A stretch of DNA of 64,000 nt from Siphonodentalium dalli (GCA_032622095.1 CP136069.1:44370194-44434193); one strand, 5' to 3'. Shown: positions 20,649 through 30,990, counted from the stretch's first letter. Numbers and translations are program-made. Notes: a model not told the origin generated them from the letters alone.

Positions 20649-20966
20649 CCCTTTACCCAACAAACCGGCCAAAACCGGCCAAATAAAGCTTCAACAGCCT
20701 AAAATATCTTCGGTCTGTCTCAATAGAACCATACAAATATGGATATCATTGGAACCGGCTCCTTGACCACATTGTGATAGTTACAGTTATGCCCTGTGCC
20801 AATGCATTCTCTTATATATGCGAGTCGACCATAGGTCGCCTCGCATATATAAGAGAATGCATTGGCCTAATGCATTGGCCTTCTCTTATATATGCGAGGC
20901 GACCTATGGTCGACTCGCATATATAAGAGAATGCATTGGCACAGGGTCGTTCTGTTGGGTAAAGGG
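20649..20966 (-). mobile_element. TTAA element, family A, copy A4 (318 bp), inverted
   Basis: Ends CCCTTTACCCAACAAACC / TGTTGGGTAAAGGG. Both hairpins are present, but the A/T spacer between them has shrunk to CCTAATGCATTGGCC. TTAA flanks at 20645-20648 (shared with B2) and 20967-20970. Confidence 0.88.
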
Positions 20967-21064
20967 TTAAATGGTTTCACCCATTAGATATAAAAGTTTA
21001 CATTATTATTTCAACATTTCGTAAGAGGAACTACTCATCAATGAGTTTTCAATAAAGAAAAGGG

Positions 21065-21425
21065 TTAACTCAGGGTGTATCTTTACAAATCAAACAAACT
21101 GTTTTGAGTCCCGTTTTGAGTCCCGTTGGGATGCACGTTTGGTGTAACATTCTCACACATGAATATCAATGATATGCTATACAGTTAGTACTGCAAGAGA
21201 GGTGACAAGCCATGATAAAAGGCTTTTAAACATTTACTCCAGAGACATTATTTGCAATGTCATGGAACTTGATATAGTTAAAACATTGTCGAATAGCAAA
21301 AAATCCATTTCTATAATAGTTTCCCAATCATCAAAATAGGTCAACTTTTGGAAACTGAATGAGATGATATTCCCTACAAGACATTTGATCCCGATGTTGT
21401 CATCTGTCATCTGCTTTAAATAACC
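21065..21425 (+). repeat. Repeat O, unit 3
   Basis: Contains a short tandem duplication GAGTCCCGTT (21108-21128). Otherwise it parallels units 1 and 2 and is again followed by a D start (CCCTTTTTTCCTAAATAG). Confidence 0.75.
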
Positions 21426-21429
21426 CTTT

Positions 21430-21925
21430 TTTCCTAAATAGATTATCCCATTAGTTATAAAATTATCAATTGGAATGGTTTATTATTCATCTGGAGGGAT
21501 GTTTATGATGCTTATGAAATTATACTTTATTCATTGACAAGGAGCTGGATTTACAATCAAAAGTTTTTACTACAACAATATGCAAATGTTCATGTTGGAA
21601 TGAGGGCTGTATCAGGAGGGACGCTGAAGCTTTTAGATCTTATCAGGCAGGGGAGAGGGAGGGGAAGGGGTGCCCTTTCATCCTTCATAGAATAGCAGGC
21701 AAGATAATTTAAAGATGCATAACCTGATTAAGCACCCCTCAATTACTATTTATTTCATAAACAGTCAAACAAACAGATAATACAAGCACCGAAGGATTCC
21801 TCTTTTATTGTTGGGAATTGTTCAGATCATAAGTTCAACAAACAGCCTGTGACCATTATGTTAAACTTATTATCTGAACATTTCCTGAGGGTACAACTCA
21901 TCAATTAGTTTTTAGTAATTTTTTA
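21430..21925 (+). mobile_element. Family D copy interrupted by repeat T
   Basis: D left part to 21497 (GGAATGGTTTATTATTCATC). Repeat T then intervenes (21505-21720) and a short stretch follows. The D hairpin resumes at 21825 (GTTCAGATCATAAGTTCAAC) and ends near 21925. The D right end is eroded. Confidence 0.6.
21505..21720 (+). repeat. Repeat T, copy 1
   Basis: ATGCTTATGAAATTATACTT ... CAAATGTTCATGTTGGAATG ... AGGGCTGTATCAGG ... a GGGGAGAGGG-rich end. The second copy at 22575-22795 is about 90% alike by eye. The open frames read from it differ between copies, so it is not coding. Confidence 0.7.
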
Positions 21926-21949
21926 GTAATTTGGGTGTGTTAAATTGGA

Positions 21950-22195
21950 CAGTGAATCTTTAATTTTGTCCAGGGGAGAAGTCGGGATAAGTCACTTATA
22001 TCTCCGAACAGTGTATTTGAAATGTATTTAGCGGGGATTATAAACGAGCTCTTGTATCGCGTCATACTTATTGTGTCATAGAAGAGTTATGATGGGGTGT
22101 ATATTGAACTTCAGCCATTGTTACTTCTCATAATATTAACACAGGGAGAAGAGATTTCTCACAATTTGAAAACACAAAGCTGCATGGTCCCTGCC
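21950..22195 (+). repeat. Dispersed repeat N, copy
   Basis: CAGGGGAGAAGTCGGGATAAGTCAC, CTCCGAACAGTGTATTTGAAATG, and on the right ACAGGGAGAAGAGATTTCTC. Same body as 9225-9545. Confidence 0.55.
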
Positions 22196-22570
22196 ATAAA
22201 CACAACCAAATCATATGGATTTCTATTCTTTCCACTATACAATGACATTCACATGTACTGTGATCACATCAATTTTCATATTATTATAATAATAATAAGA
22301 AGAGTGACGTGACAACTGTTTGTCTGCTGTCATGTCCGATAATGGATCTTTCACAGAAAAAAACAGACTTCTCGGTCAGAGCCAGAGAAACAATGGAATG
22401 ATGGGAACCACTGACTTACCGTATCCGGCCACGGATAACGGTGAATGGGATAATTGTGGGTATGACCTATGGTGTAACAGATCGTTTGACACAGTAATTG
22501 TCGAACTATTATTTTTTTTATTGCCAAGTCAACCTAGTCATGCTATCATGATGTAAATTGTATGTCTCAA
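22196..22570 (+). other. Unrecognised stretch with one 78-codon open frame
   Basis: A frame at 22320-22556 (+) opens outside any repeat I recognise. It has an acidic/aromatic part (NGEWDNCGYDLWCN) followed by a hydrophobic run (VIVELLFFLLP). No family is recognised, no splice or codon evidence was tested, and it may be chance. Confidence 0.2.
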
Positions 22571-22574
22571 TTAT

Positions 22575-22797
22575 TTCCAATGCTTATGAAATTATACTTT
22601 ATTCATTGACAAGAAGCCGGATATACAATCAAAAGCTTTTAATACAACAATATGCAAATGTTCATGTTGGAATGAGGGCTGTATCAGGCGGGAAGCTGAA
22701 GCTTGTCAGTCCCACCAGGAGGGGGAGAGAGGGGAGGGGAAAGGGGGGCAGAGAAAGTGCCCTTTTATGTTTCTTTGAATAGTAGGCAAGATAATTT
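22575..22797 (+). repeat. Repeat T, copy 2
   Basis: Paralog of 21505-21720 with the G-rich tail expanded (GGGGGAGAGAGGGGAGGGG). Directly followed by a family C element at 22801. Confidence 0.7.
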
Positions 22798-22800
22798 TAG

Positions 22801-23155
22801 CCCTTCCATGACTGGAGCCTCCTGAAATTATGCGAAAACCCTGTGCCAATGCATTCTCTTATATATTGGGAGCCTCGCATAAATAAGAGATTACATTGGC
22901 CTAACAATATTTACTTTGACCTATGGGAGACTCGCATATATAAGAGAATGCACTGGCACAGGATCTTTAATTTCATGATGGGAGCTATGCTGGTGCAGCA
23001 CTAAACATCATGTGCCATGCATTCTCATATATATACGCATTGGCTTACAAGTTCAAGGTAAATATTGTTAAACCAATGTATTGTCCCTGGAAGATAGTGA
23101 ATGCATTGGCACAGGGTTTTCAAAAAAATTTCAGGAAGCTCCAGTCATGGAAGGG
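22801..23155 (+). mobile_element. Two family C elements fused tail to tail
   Basis: A forward C (CCCTTCCATGACTGGAGCC at 22801) runs to GATCTTTAATTTCATGATGGGAGC, where an inverted C begins without its CCC. The inverted copy ends CAGGAAGCTCCAGTCATGGAAGGG-TTAA. Hairpins are partly collapsed. The composite has outward-facing C left ends on both sides. Confidence 0.65.
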
Positions 23156-23216
23156 TTAATGCTGCACCACTGTCCAGCGCAGATCCCATCAAGAACAGGT
23201 TAAAGCCTCCAGCAAG

Positions 23217-23445
23217 GATGGGTATCTCTAATGACAAGACATCTACCTGCAGTCAAGCTTTGAAATAGTGTGCCTGTCATTTGCAGAATGAGGTCCCCAG
23301 AGGGTGAATTTGGTTATGCTACCCTGCATAGTGGGCTAGCATCACCAAATTCACCCTCTGGGGACCTCATTCTGCAAATGACAGGCACACTATTTCAAGG
23401 CTTGAAGACTGGGTATCTCTTAATGACAAGGCATCTACCTGCAGT
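23217..23445. mobile_element. Short F foldback between a ~40-bp direct repeat
   Basis: 23256-23405 is a single F palindrome from CAAGCTTTGAAATAGTGTGC to its inverse, ~150 bp. The host words GGGTATCTCTAATGACAAGACATCTACCTGCAG occur before it (23219-23251) and, with two changes, after it (23410-23443). Confidence 0.75.
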
Positions 23446-24312
23446 TATTTACTAACAGGAAAACAACAACAATATAAACCAAAAATAATTCAGCACAACT
23501 TGTATCACATTTTTGAGAATCAGATTTGCATACCCGATCTAGCTCCACACTCCCCTTTAAGTAGCCTCCTACCCTTTATCAGTGCTATCCCTGAGTTAGG
23601 GGTATGCCTCCTACCCTTTATCAGTGCTATCCCTGAGTTAGGGGTATGCTAATTGACAGCTCTGACAAGCTCACATCAGTGATCACAGTGGGAGATTTCA
23701 GTCCAGAAAACATTCTTTTCCTATCAGTTCATTGATAAATATTTTCCCTTCTGACTAACAACACAAAATATTTTGGTTTTTACCTTGATTTAGCACAGAA
23801 CAGTGTCAGACTGACACCATTATGTCAGCTGAGCGGAATGATTTTTCAAACTTTTGTTGAATGGCATTTCTAATCTTTTCCTTTTGATTTTTTTCCAAGG
23901 AGCTGTGGTGTTATCTATTGCATCACGATTAGGTTTTGTTTATTCGAGGAGATGATTGGAACACTTAAAACTACTTTCCTTTTTGTAATTTCGCCCTCAC
24001 AGCATGTGTTTTAAATCATCCGGTTGTAGAGGTAAACAATGTGCATTTTAAATTGTCAGTTGTACTAAATGATTAATTTAAAGACATACCACACATCAAG
24101 GCTAATGGTACATTAGGTTTAATTCTATTGTGCAGTTTAAAATAATTCAAATGAAAATGTCAATGACACTGCTGCTTTAATCAGAAATGAATTTATTTCA
24201 TTTTTTATTTAAATGTAAGTGTTATGCTGAGCAGTCAATGTAATGATAAAGAATAAGGAAAGTCATAAAGTTTTACTGACAGGATTGTATTGTGTTGATG
24301 AAGCTGTTTACA
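23446..24312. other. No gene seen; one 42-bp tandem duplicate
   Basis: Unique-looking. The phrase CTCCTACCCTTTATCAGTGC...GGGGTATG is present twice in tandem (23567-23650). GAAAATGTCAATGACACTG at 24150 recurs at 26355. Confidence 0.5.
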
Positions 24313-24316
24313 TTTA

Positions 24317-24545
24317 ACCCTTTAATGACGGGAGCTTCCTGAATTTTTGCGAAAACCCTGTGCTAATGCATTCTCTTATATATGCGAGTCAACCACAGGT
24401 TGCCTCGCATATATAAAAGAATGCATTGGCCTAACAAATTATATATTATTTTTTATAATTGTTAAAAAAAAATGTAAGCAAAATGAAAATAATTTTTTTT
24501 AAAGAATGAAAGAAATAATGATAAAAAATGATATATTTTTTTTTA
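24317..24545 (+). mobile_element. Family C element with variant hairpin loop
   Basis: TTAA, then CCCTTTAATGACGGGAGCTTCC. One hairpin has the loop TCAACCACAGGTTGCC instead of CTCCC/GGGAG or CGACC/GGTCG. The rest is an A/T-rich spacer like that of family B, and the right end is lost. The host word GCTGAGCA...AATGATAAAG stands on both sides (24222, 24546). Confidence 0.65.
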
Positions 24546-24589
24546 GCTGAGCAATGAATAGAATGATAAAGTAAACTAGAGGTCACCCG

Positions 24590-24850
24590 GAAGATCCGTA
24601 TGAAGTTCAGTGATGATCGGATGAGGGATGTGGTCTGTAGGGTGTGCCAAAGGATTGAGTCGTGCAAACAATAAAATCCAAGATGGTGGCCATATGTTTT
24701 TCATCAAAAATCATTCAAATTCGATAGCTCCCATCTACAGGTGATCACAATCGTGCCTGCAAAATTTACAAATAATCTGGCCATAAATACGGGCTGTAGA
24801 TTGTGCCGATGGATTCAAATTTGAAATCCAAGATGGCTGCTGGCAGCCAT
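24590..24850 (+). repeat. Tandem cassette J, short copy
   Basis: Two diverged units with AAATCCAAGATGG, TCATCAAAAATCATTC, GATAGCTCCCATCTACAG and TGTAGGNTGTGCC. Same family as the 26.5-27.3 kb array. Confidence 0.6.
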
Positions 24851-25352
24851 AGTGAGTGATTGACTTTGGAGAAAAATAAAAAATTTAGTAATATGTATCA
24901 TTTTCATCTAAATATCAATTTTAATATAGTTTGCAGTGTTTACAGAATTGGCAGAAAACAAGTGATGGTCCGAGTTTATGAACACACATACCAATTTACA
25001 ATGGTCTTCTCAAGTTCTGTCCAAGAATTCTCTCAAAGTTAACAGTAATATGTAGAGAATTTGGACAATGAAAATGGCCCTTGGCAGGAATGAAGGTGTA
25101 TATTTGTGGACTTTTGTGCTTACTAATCAGAACTAAATGGACTTGTGCCCTGTGTAAACAAATCTCAAGGCTTCTGAAGGTTGATAAATAATCACAGACC
25201 CATGTTCATGACATTTCAATAAACTGGGAGATGTCAGAACATGTGGCAAGAATGACCACAAGAGATTCTGTATTGAACTATGGCTGCTTTCATTAGGCTG
25301 TACACAGGGGGGCATCAAACTAAACAGCAGGAGCCATACCCACACCTTTTAA
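24851..25352. other. No gene seen
   Basis: Two small open frames (60 and 70 residues) without motifs. GAATGACCACAAGAGATTCTGTA at 25250 recurs at 27608, so part is repetitive. Confidence 0.4.
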
Positions 25353-25356
25353 TTAA

Positions 25357-25819
25357 AGATGCACAATCCGAATTAACGCTCCCAAATGACTATTTCTTTG
25401 GTTTCAGGGGGTGGGTGAAAAATATTTGATTCGAGTTGAGGAACCCATCCATCAAAGCTCAGAGTGATCAGATATTGATTTTTGAAATTTTTTATTTCTC
25501 GAAATGTATAATTATTTTGCCACAGAAACGAGTCGTCAAACCTATTGTCTCAGACAAAATTGTGGATGATGATGGATAACTCTAAAATTATGTGGTAATA
25601 TGGCCAAATGTCTTGATACGCAAGTGATAATACGGCCATATTTCGTTGAACAACATGTTGATAAATAACATGTTTTGGGAAATTTTATACCATAGTTGAC
25701 AGCGGTTAGCATTATTTTGTTTTGATTAATCGATTCTAATAACAAAAGCGTATTTTGAAGAAATGTTGTTGTTGTTGTAACTTGATGATATAGGGACCGT
25801 CTGATTGGATTGAGTACCT
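25357..25819 (+). mobile_element. TTAA element, family H, complete copy (463 bp)
   Basis: TTAA at 25353-25356 and 25820-25823. Short imperfect ends AGATGCACAATCCG / GAGTACCT (complement AGGTACTC). Body: AGCTCAGAGTGATCAGATA, TTATTTCTCGAAATGT, GTGATAATACGGCCATATTT, CATGTTGATAAATAACATG, GATTAATCGATTCT. Other copies at 35784 (inverted), 37196 and 42549. Non-coding; a 96-residue frame is not conserved between copies. Confidence 0.75.
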
Positions 25820-25979
25820 TTAAGGAAGGCAACTGATTACAGCAGTACTGTATATTCCTTATTGTTTGACGTCACTTCAAAACTTTGTATTCTGAAAAGT
25901 TCCCAATTCTAACCTTAAATTGACACAAACTGGATGGAAGTGGTCCCTAAATGGGACAAATGATACTACTATACCCCTA

Positions 25980-26265
25980 ACCCTCCCCCCCCCCCCCCCC
26001 CCTCATGGCAGCCAGTGGCAGAAATGTTTTTCAGAGAACAATAAGGCAAACAAAATTATTTGTGACAAGTTTAGAAAAAATTGACTGAAAAATGTACAAT
26101 CTCGGACAAAATTATGCACCTTGAGAAAATTGTACAAATTATTTGTGAAAAAATATTTACCGAAAAATGTAGGACTAAAAGCTCTGACAAAGTTGTTTTT
26201 ATGGACGGGACGGACAAGCTGATTCCCATATAATGGGGGAGGGTGTATAATTATATATACCATAA
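25980..26265. repeat. Poly-C bounded block, possibly a third poly-C ended element
   Basis: Begins ACCCCTAACCCTCCCCC with a ~17-base C-run and ends GGGGGAGGGTGTATA. It contains ACGGGACGGACAAGCTGATTCCCATATAAT, the tail shared with 5100 and 53650. ATGGCAGCCAGTGGC links it to cassette J. Target duplication not found. Confidence 0.45.
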
Positions 26266-26449
26266 TATCTTATATAATTATGAATTATGTAAATGGTGTG
26301 AACCTTCTTTAATTATGGTGGCAATATAATAAAGGAAAATGTGAAACCCAATGAAAGTGTCAATGACACTGTAGCTCAACTTTGAAAGGGAATAAATTTC
26401 ATGTGTTACAGTCAATGGAGCGATCAGGAATGCGGAAAATTGAAATGTC

Positions 26450-27345
26450 TAAGTAATACTAGATTATCAACATGAAGAGATATTTATAAAATAAAATCCA
26501 AGATGGCCACTGGCGGCTATGTTTTCCAATGAATTTAAAAAAACATTTGATAGCTCCCATATAGTAGATCAATATCAAGATTAATATGAAGTTTGGTGAT
26601 GATCGGATGAGGGAATTGCACTGTAGGGTGTGCCAAAGGATTTAGTCAGGCAAAGAGTAAAATCCAAGATGGCTGCCGGAAGCCATGTTTTAAGGCTGAA
26701 TGACCCAAAAATGACTCGTTCCCATCTACATGTCAATATTAACATCCACGATAAATTTAATGATAATCAGACGAAGAGTTCAGCCTGTACCCGTGCTAAT
26801 GGATTGAATTTTGAAATCCAAGATGGCCACTGGTGGCCATGTTTGTTTGCCAAATGACCCCAAAATGACTCAATTTCCATCTACATATCAATGTCAACAG
26901 CCATGACAAAATTCATTATGACCTGACCAAAGGTACGACTTGAAGCCCGTACCAAAGGATTTAGTCATGCAAAGAGTAAAATCCAAGATGGCTGCCGGTG
27001 GCCATGTTTTACGGCAAAATGACCCCTAAATGACTCGTTCCAATCTACATGTCAATATTAACATCCATGACAAATTTCATGATGATCAGACAAACAGTAC
27101 GACCTGTAGCCTGTGCTAATAGATTGAATTTTAAAATCCAAGATGGCCACTCAGCCAGGTGGCCATGTTTTTTGTACTTATGACCCCAAAATGACTCGTT
27201 CCCACCTACATGTCAATGTCAACAGCTATGACAAATTTCATAATGATACGACCGGTAGCCTGTGCTAAAGGAAATTGTTGACGAATATTACACACGCATA
27301 CACTCACACACACGGACGATGGATACCAAGCCATGGCAATAGCTC
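26450..27345 (+). repeat. Tandem cassette J, five units (~155-165 bp)
   Basis: Units start at about 26495, 26661, 26816, 26980 and 27135, each with AAATCCAAGATGGC, GCCATGTTTT, CAAAATGACYCC, ACTCGTTCCCATCTACATGT, CATGACAAATTTCATGATG and TGTAGCCYGTGC. The array ends in CACACACACGGACGATGG. The 75-residue open frame inside is a read-through. Confidence 0.85.
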
Positions 27346-27631
27346 AAACTTTACAAAGTAAAGTTGAGCTAATAAATGGAAGGACCCGAGAAATTCTTGC
27401 TCATTTTATTTCAACTGTCTGATTGGTTCTGAAACTGCCTTTACAGCAGGTTGCTCTGCCTTAATTAAGATTGTACCAGCTTCTGGCAGGCAAATCATAT
27501 GGTACCTCTTGTCATGGACTCAAGTGTCATTGGGCAACTCCTTTCACCCATAACATGTGGGCCTTACAAAACATAATACACCCAGAGAGATGTCAGAAGA
27601 TGTGGCAAGAATGACCACAAGAGATTATGTA

Positions 27632-27804
27632 AGGAGCCTTGCATATATAAGAGAATACACTGGTTTAGAAGGTCAAGGTAAATATTATTAGGCCAATGTA
27701 TTCTCTTATATATCCGAGGCTCCCTATGGGAGACTCGCATATATAAGAGATTGCATTGGCACAGGGTTTTCACCAAATTTCAGGAAGCTCCCGTCATGAA
27801 AGCG
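27632..27804 (-). mobile_element. Family C element, left-truncated
   Basis: GGAGCCTTGCATATATAAG, GTCAAGGTAAATATT, one intact hairpin with CTCCC/GGGAG, CACAGGGTTTTCACC, CAGGAAGCTCCCGTCATGAAAG-CG-TTAA. One arm of the first hairpin and the outer end are lost. Confidence 0.7.
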
Positions 27805-27936
27805 TTAATGATGCTCTATGTCTTCCCGGCGGCACTTTTAGCAGTGATGATATTTCTGTCAAGCTCCTTTTCAAGACAGTTTTAATTCATAATGAACAAA
27901 TTTCATACAAATCCAATAACCCATGGCTGAGATATA

Positions 27937-28149
27937 CAGTAATGCCCTAATTAATCGACCTCTTAATCACAGCAGAATAATTGGTAACTTTTCAGGATTT
28001 AGTCGGAAATATGGCTTGTTGCCATTCATCAGAAAGCTCTCCCCGAGAGCTTTCCATTGAATGGCAACAAGCCATATTTCCGACTAAATCCTGAAAAGTT
28101 ACCCATAATTCTGCTGTGATTAAGAGGTCGATTAATTAGGGCATTACTA
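27937..28149. mobile_element. Family E foldback MITE, complete
   Basis: TACAGTAATGCCCTAATTAA at the left, TTAGGGCATTACTATA at the right, arms ~100 bp, centre AAAGCTCTCCCCGAGAGCTTT. One of the best-preserved copies. Confidence 0.85.
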
Positions 28150-28378
28150 TACATGCATGTCCAAACAGACAGACAGACAATTACAGGCAATCCAGTATAC
28201 CCCCCCCCCCCCCCTTTTTTATCTGAAAATTTCCCTCCAATAAATAGGACTCCTTCTGCACTGTATTTCTGTTGTCTGCTCATATTTCCTGAACATCCCT
28301 TCAGATGAATAATAGTGCAGTTCAATATATACATTTATAACTGATTGGGAGATTCCATTTAGTAAAGAAAGGGTTATC
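28150..28378 (-). repeat. Cassette tail with C-run, then a family D fragment
   Basis: CAGACAGACAGACAATTACAGG, CCAGTATACCCCC and a C-run at 28200-28215. The inverted D end follows: CTGTTGTCTGCTCATATTTCC, CAGATGAATAATAG, and at the end CATTTAGTAAAGAAAGGGTTA. Confidence 0.55.
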
Positions 28379-28895
28379 CCCTTCGCAATTACGCTCAGCT
28401 TGAGAGAAAAACATCTTTGTTCAATCAATATTTTTCGTCATTCCGCCAATATTTTTCGTTATTCTCGATTGTTTCAAGAAAGATAACCCCACTGTCACTA
28501 GATGTTTTAAAGTGGCTGATACAATATCGAAATGAATTAAATTAATCCAGTAATACAACTAATAATATATTTGATTTTTCATAAATTATTGCCATTCCAG
28601 CTGATTCCAGCCATCTTTTTGGGGAATTCTCTGTTTCGGAGATTAGAGTTTAAAATGAATGGCATTCTGTTACCCCAGAACTTGTGGGTGGGTGTATAGG
28701 AAACTAAATCAAATCCAAATGAATGGTTCTCTGTTTCCTATAAACAGCAGCCAAACAGAGAAAGCCTGTATAACTAATCATGTAGGGATAGTTCAATAAC
28801 ACTAAGAAATGACTGGACATATGGTGGTGAGTGACCAGCAGGAGTCTGGGGATATCAGGCCTGATTAGGTGTTAGCATGATGTCCACTGACATTT
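28379..28895. other. No gene seen
   Basis: No repeat or coding frame recognised. Confidence 0.4.
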
Positions 28896-28899
28896 ACTC

Positions 28900-29035
28900 C
28901 AACCAAATTAAAACTGAGGCTTTATTAAGCACTTAATTAGATTCCCACAGTGATATGATGGAGAATAACTGATTTGAGTGGAAATGAAATTAAAACTTGG
29001 CTGACCACCTACACACCCTCACACTGTGGAGGGAG
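28900..29035 (+). repeat. Dispersed repeat V, partial
   Basis: AAATTAAAACTGAGGCTTTATTAAG and GAAATGAAATTAAAACTTGGCTGACCACC. Related copies at 31000-31190, 34740-34905, 34975-35105 and 36900-37046. Confidence 0.5.
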
Positions 29036-29043
29036 ATCAGCAA

Positions 29044-29858
29044 GCCACATGTTAACCATATCAGGGCTACATCTGTAATACACAGCAAAACCACATGTTA
29101 ACCATATCACCACTAAATCTGTCAGACACAACAGAACCACATGTTAACCATAGCAATGCTAGATGTCAGACACAGAAGAAACACATGTTAACCATGGTAG
29201 ATGTCAGACACAACAGAACCATATCACAGCTAAATATGTGGGACACAGAAGAAACACAAGTTAACCATGTCACAGCTAAATATGTCAGACACAGCAGAAC
29301 CACATGTTAACCATATCACTGCTAAATATGTCAGACACATAAAAAACATGTTAACCATGTCACTGTTAAATCTGTTAGACACAGCAGAACCACATGTTAA
29401 CCATATCACTGCTAAATATGTCAGACACAGCAGAACCACATGTTAACCATAACACTGCTAAATATGTCAGACACAGCAGAACCACATGTTAACCATAACA
29501 CTGCTAAATATGTCAGACACAGCAGAACCACATGTTAACCATATCACTGCTAAATATGTCAGACACAGCAGAACCACATGTTAACCATAACACTGCTAAA
29601 TATGTCAGACACAGCAGAACTACATGTTAACCATAACACTGCTAAATATGTCAGACACATAAAAAACATGTTAACCATGTCACTGTTAAATCTGTTAGAC
29701 ACAGCAGAACCACATGTTAACCAACACTGCTAAATATGTCAGACACAGCAGAACCACATGTTAACCATAACACTGCTAAATATGTCAGACACAGCAGAAC
29801 CACATGTTAACCATATCACTGCTAAATATGTCAGACACAGCAGAACCACATGTTAACC
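29044..29858 (+). repeat. 46-bp minisatellite, about 17-18 units
   Basis: The unit carries AACCACATGTTAACCATA, ACTGCTAAATATGT and CAGACACAGCAG. Variants (CATAAAAAACATGTTAACC; TGTTAGACACAGC) recur in the same order at 29335 and 29655, a sign of block duplication inside the array. Not a CRISPR: there are no variable spacers. Confidence 0.95.
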
Positions 29859-30478
29859 CAGTAAACATGCCGGTGCCGGCCGGTACCGGCCACATTCTGG
29901 TTCATACAGGCAGTGCTGGCACCGGCATGCCAACAGTCTACCGGCACCGGCCGGTACAGGCAACCCAGTACCAACATGATGGCAAATATTTCGTGCAGGT
30001 AGTCGGTACCGGCCATATGTAGGCAACAAGCCGGCAATCCGACACAAAATCCACCTCGTATTATTTCCGATTAAATCATCACAAATTCACAATACAAGGT
30101 TATTTGACATGTTCTGATATTATATAATTCAAAAGTCACGAAAAGTTTATACTTGTTCAGTTTATAGAATGTAATACGGTGATGGTAGCCTATTCAGGCC
30201 GGTGCCGGTGCCGAGTCGGCATGCCGCGATGGTTGCCGGCAGTCAGTCGGTACCGTCCGGTACAGGCAAACCAGCACCAACATGATGGCAAATATTTCGT
30301 GCAGGTAGTCGGTACCGGCCATATGTAGGCAACAAGCCGGCAATCCGACGCAAAATCCACCTCGTATTATTTCCGATTAAATCGTCACAAATCCACAATA
30401 CAGTGTTATGTGACACCTTCTGATATTATATAATTCAAAAGTCATGAAAAGTGTATGCTTGTTCAGTTTATAGAATGT
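29859..30478. mobile_element. CCGG-rich dimeric insertion inside the minisatellite
   Basis: Two ~300-bp units (from ~29863 and ~30190). Each has GCCGGTGCCGG-type inverted motifs, CAACATGATGGCAAATATTT, GTCGGTACCGGCCATATGTA, CCACCTCGTATTATTTCC and TTGTTCAGTTTATAGAATGT. The array resumes at 30479 with AACCATATCAC. The GC-rich heads contrast sharply with the AT-rich window. Confidence 0.75.
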
Positions 30479-30525
30479 AACCATATCACAGCTAAATATG
30501 TCAGACAGCAGAACCACATGTCTCT
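30479..30525 (+). repeat. Last minisatellite unit, right of the insertion
   Basis: AACCATATCACAGCTAAATA ... CAGCAGAACCACATGT continues the 46-bp unit. A short (CT)n run follows at 30534. Confidence 0.85.
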
Positions 30526-30744
30526 TAGCTGATCTCTCTCTCTCTCTTGGTGCTCAAAACGTTTTCGGGCAGATTTCTGTTAAAAAACATAGCCCATAAA
30601 ACTGTCCCCATGAATGTGATAAACAATTCTAAATAAAATTTATATTAATTGAAGCTTTTCCAGACAGGTGTCCTCGATTCATATCTATTATTTATAACCT
30701 GGAATCTATATACAACATGCTTGGAAGAGATAAACCATCTTTAA

Positions 30745-30990
30745 CCCTTCCATGACTGGAGCTTCCTGAAATTTTGCCAATGCATTCTCTTATATATATG
30801 CGAGTCTCCCATAGGGAGCCTCGCATATAAAAGAGAATACCTTGTCCAAACAATATTTACATTGATCTTGTAAGCCAGGGCATTCTCTTATATATGTGAG
30901 ACTCCCTATAGGAGACTCGCATATATGAGAGAAAGCACTGGCACAGGATCTTTATTGTTGCACTATAGCACAGTTCCCGTCATCAAAGGG
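30745..30990 (+). mobile_element. TTAA element, family C, complete copy C6 (246 bp)
   Basis: TTAA at both sides. Left CCCTTCCATGACTGGAGC, right CAGTTCCCGTCATCAAAGGG. Two hairpins with the CTCCC/GGGAG loop, linker CAATATTTACATTGATCTTG. The reference for family C layout. Confidence 0.85.

Larger units (their letters stand above)
20508..21064 (+). mobile_element. Family D copy split by two other TTAA elements
   Basis: The left stub CGCTTAATTGC (20508-20518) aligns with D left ends. It is followed by TTAA, element B2, TTAA, element A4, TTAA, and then the D body resumes at ATGGTTTCACCCATTAGATA and closes with AATAAAGAAAAGGG-TTAA. The D hairpin is largely deleted. Confidence 0.7.

Noticed and set aside
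26630-26857. 75-residue frame with KSKMAAGSHVL
   Set aside because: Comes from the 'aatccaagatggc' cassette and is repeated with stops in neighbouring units.
29044-29858. CRISPR-like array
   Set aside because: The 46-bp units are contiguous with no unique spacers, and the genome is eukaryotic by its SINEs and LINEs.
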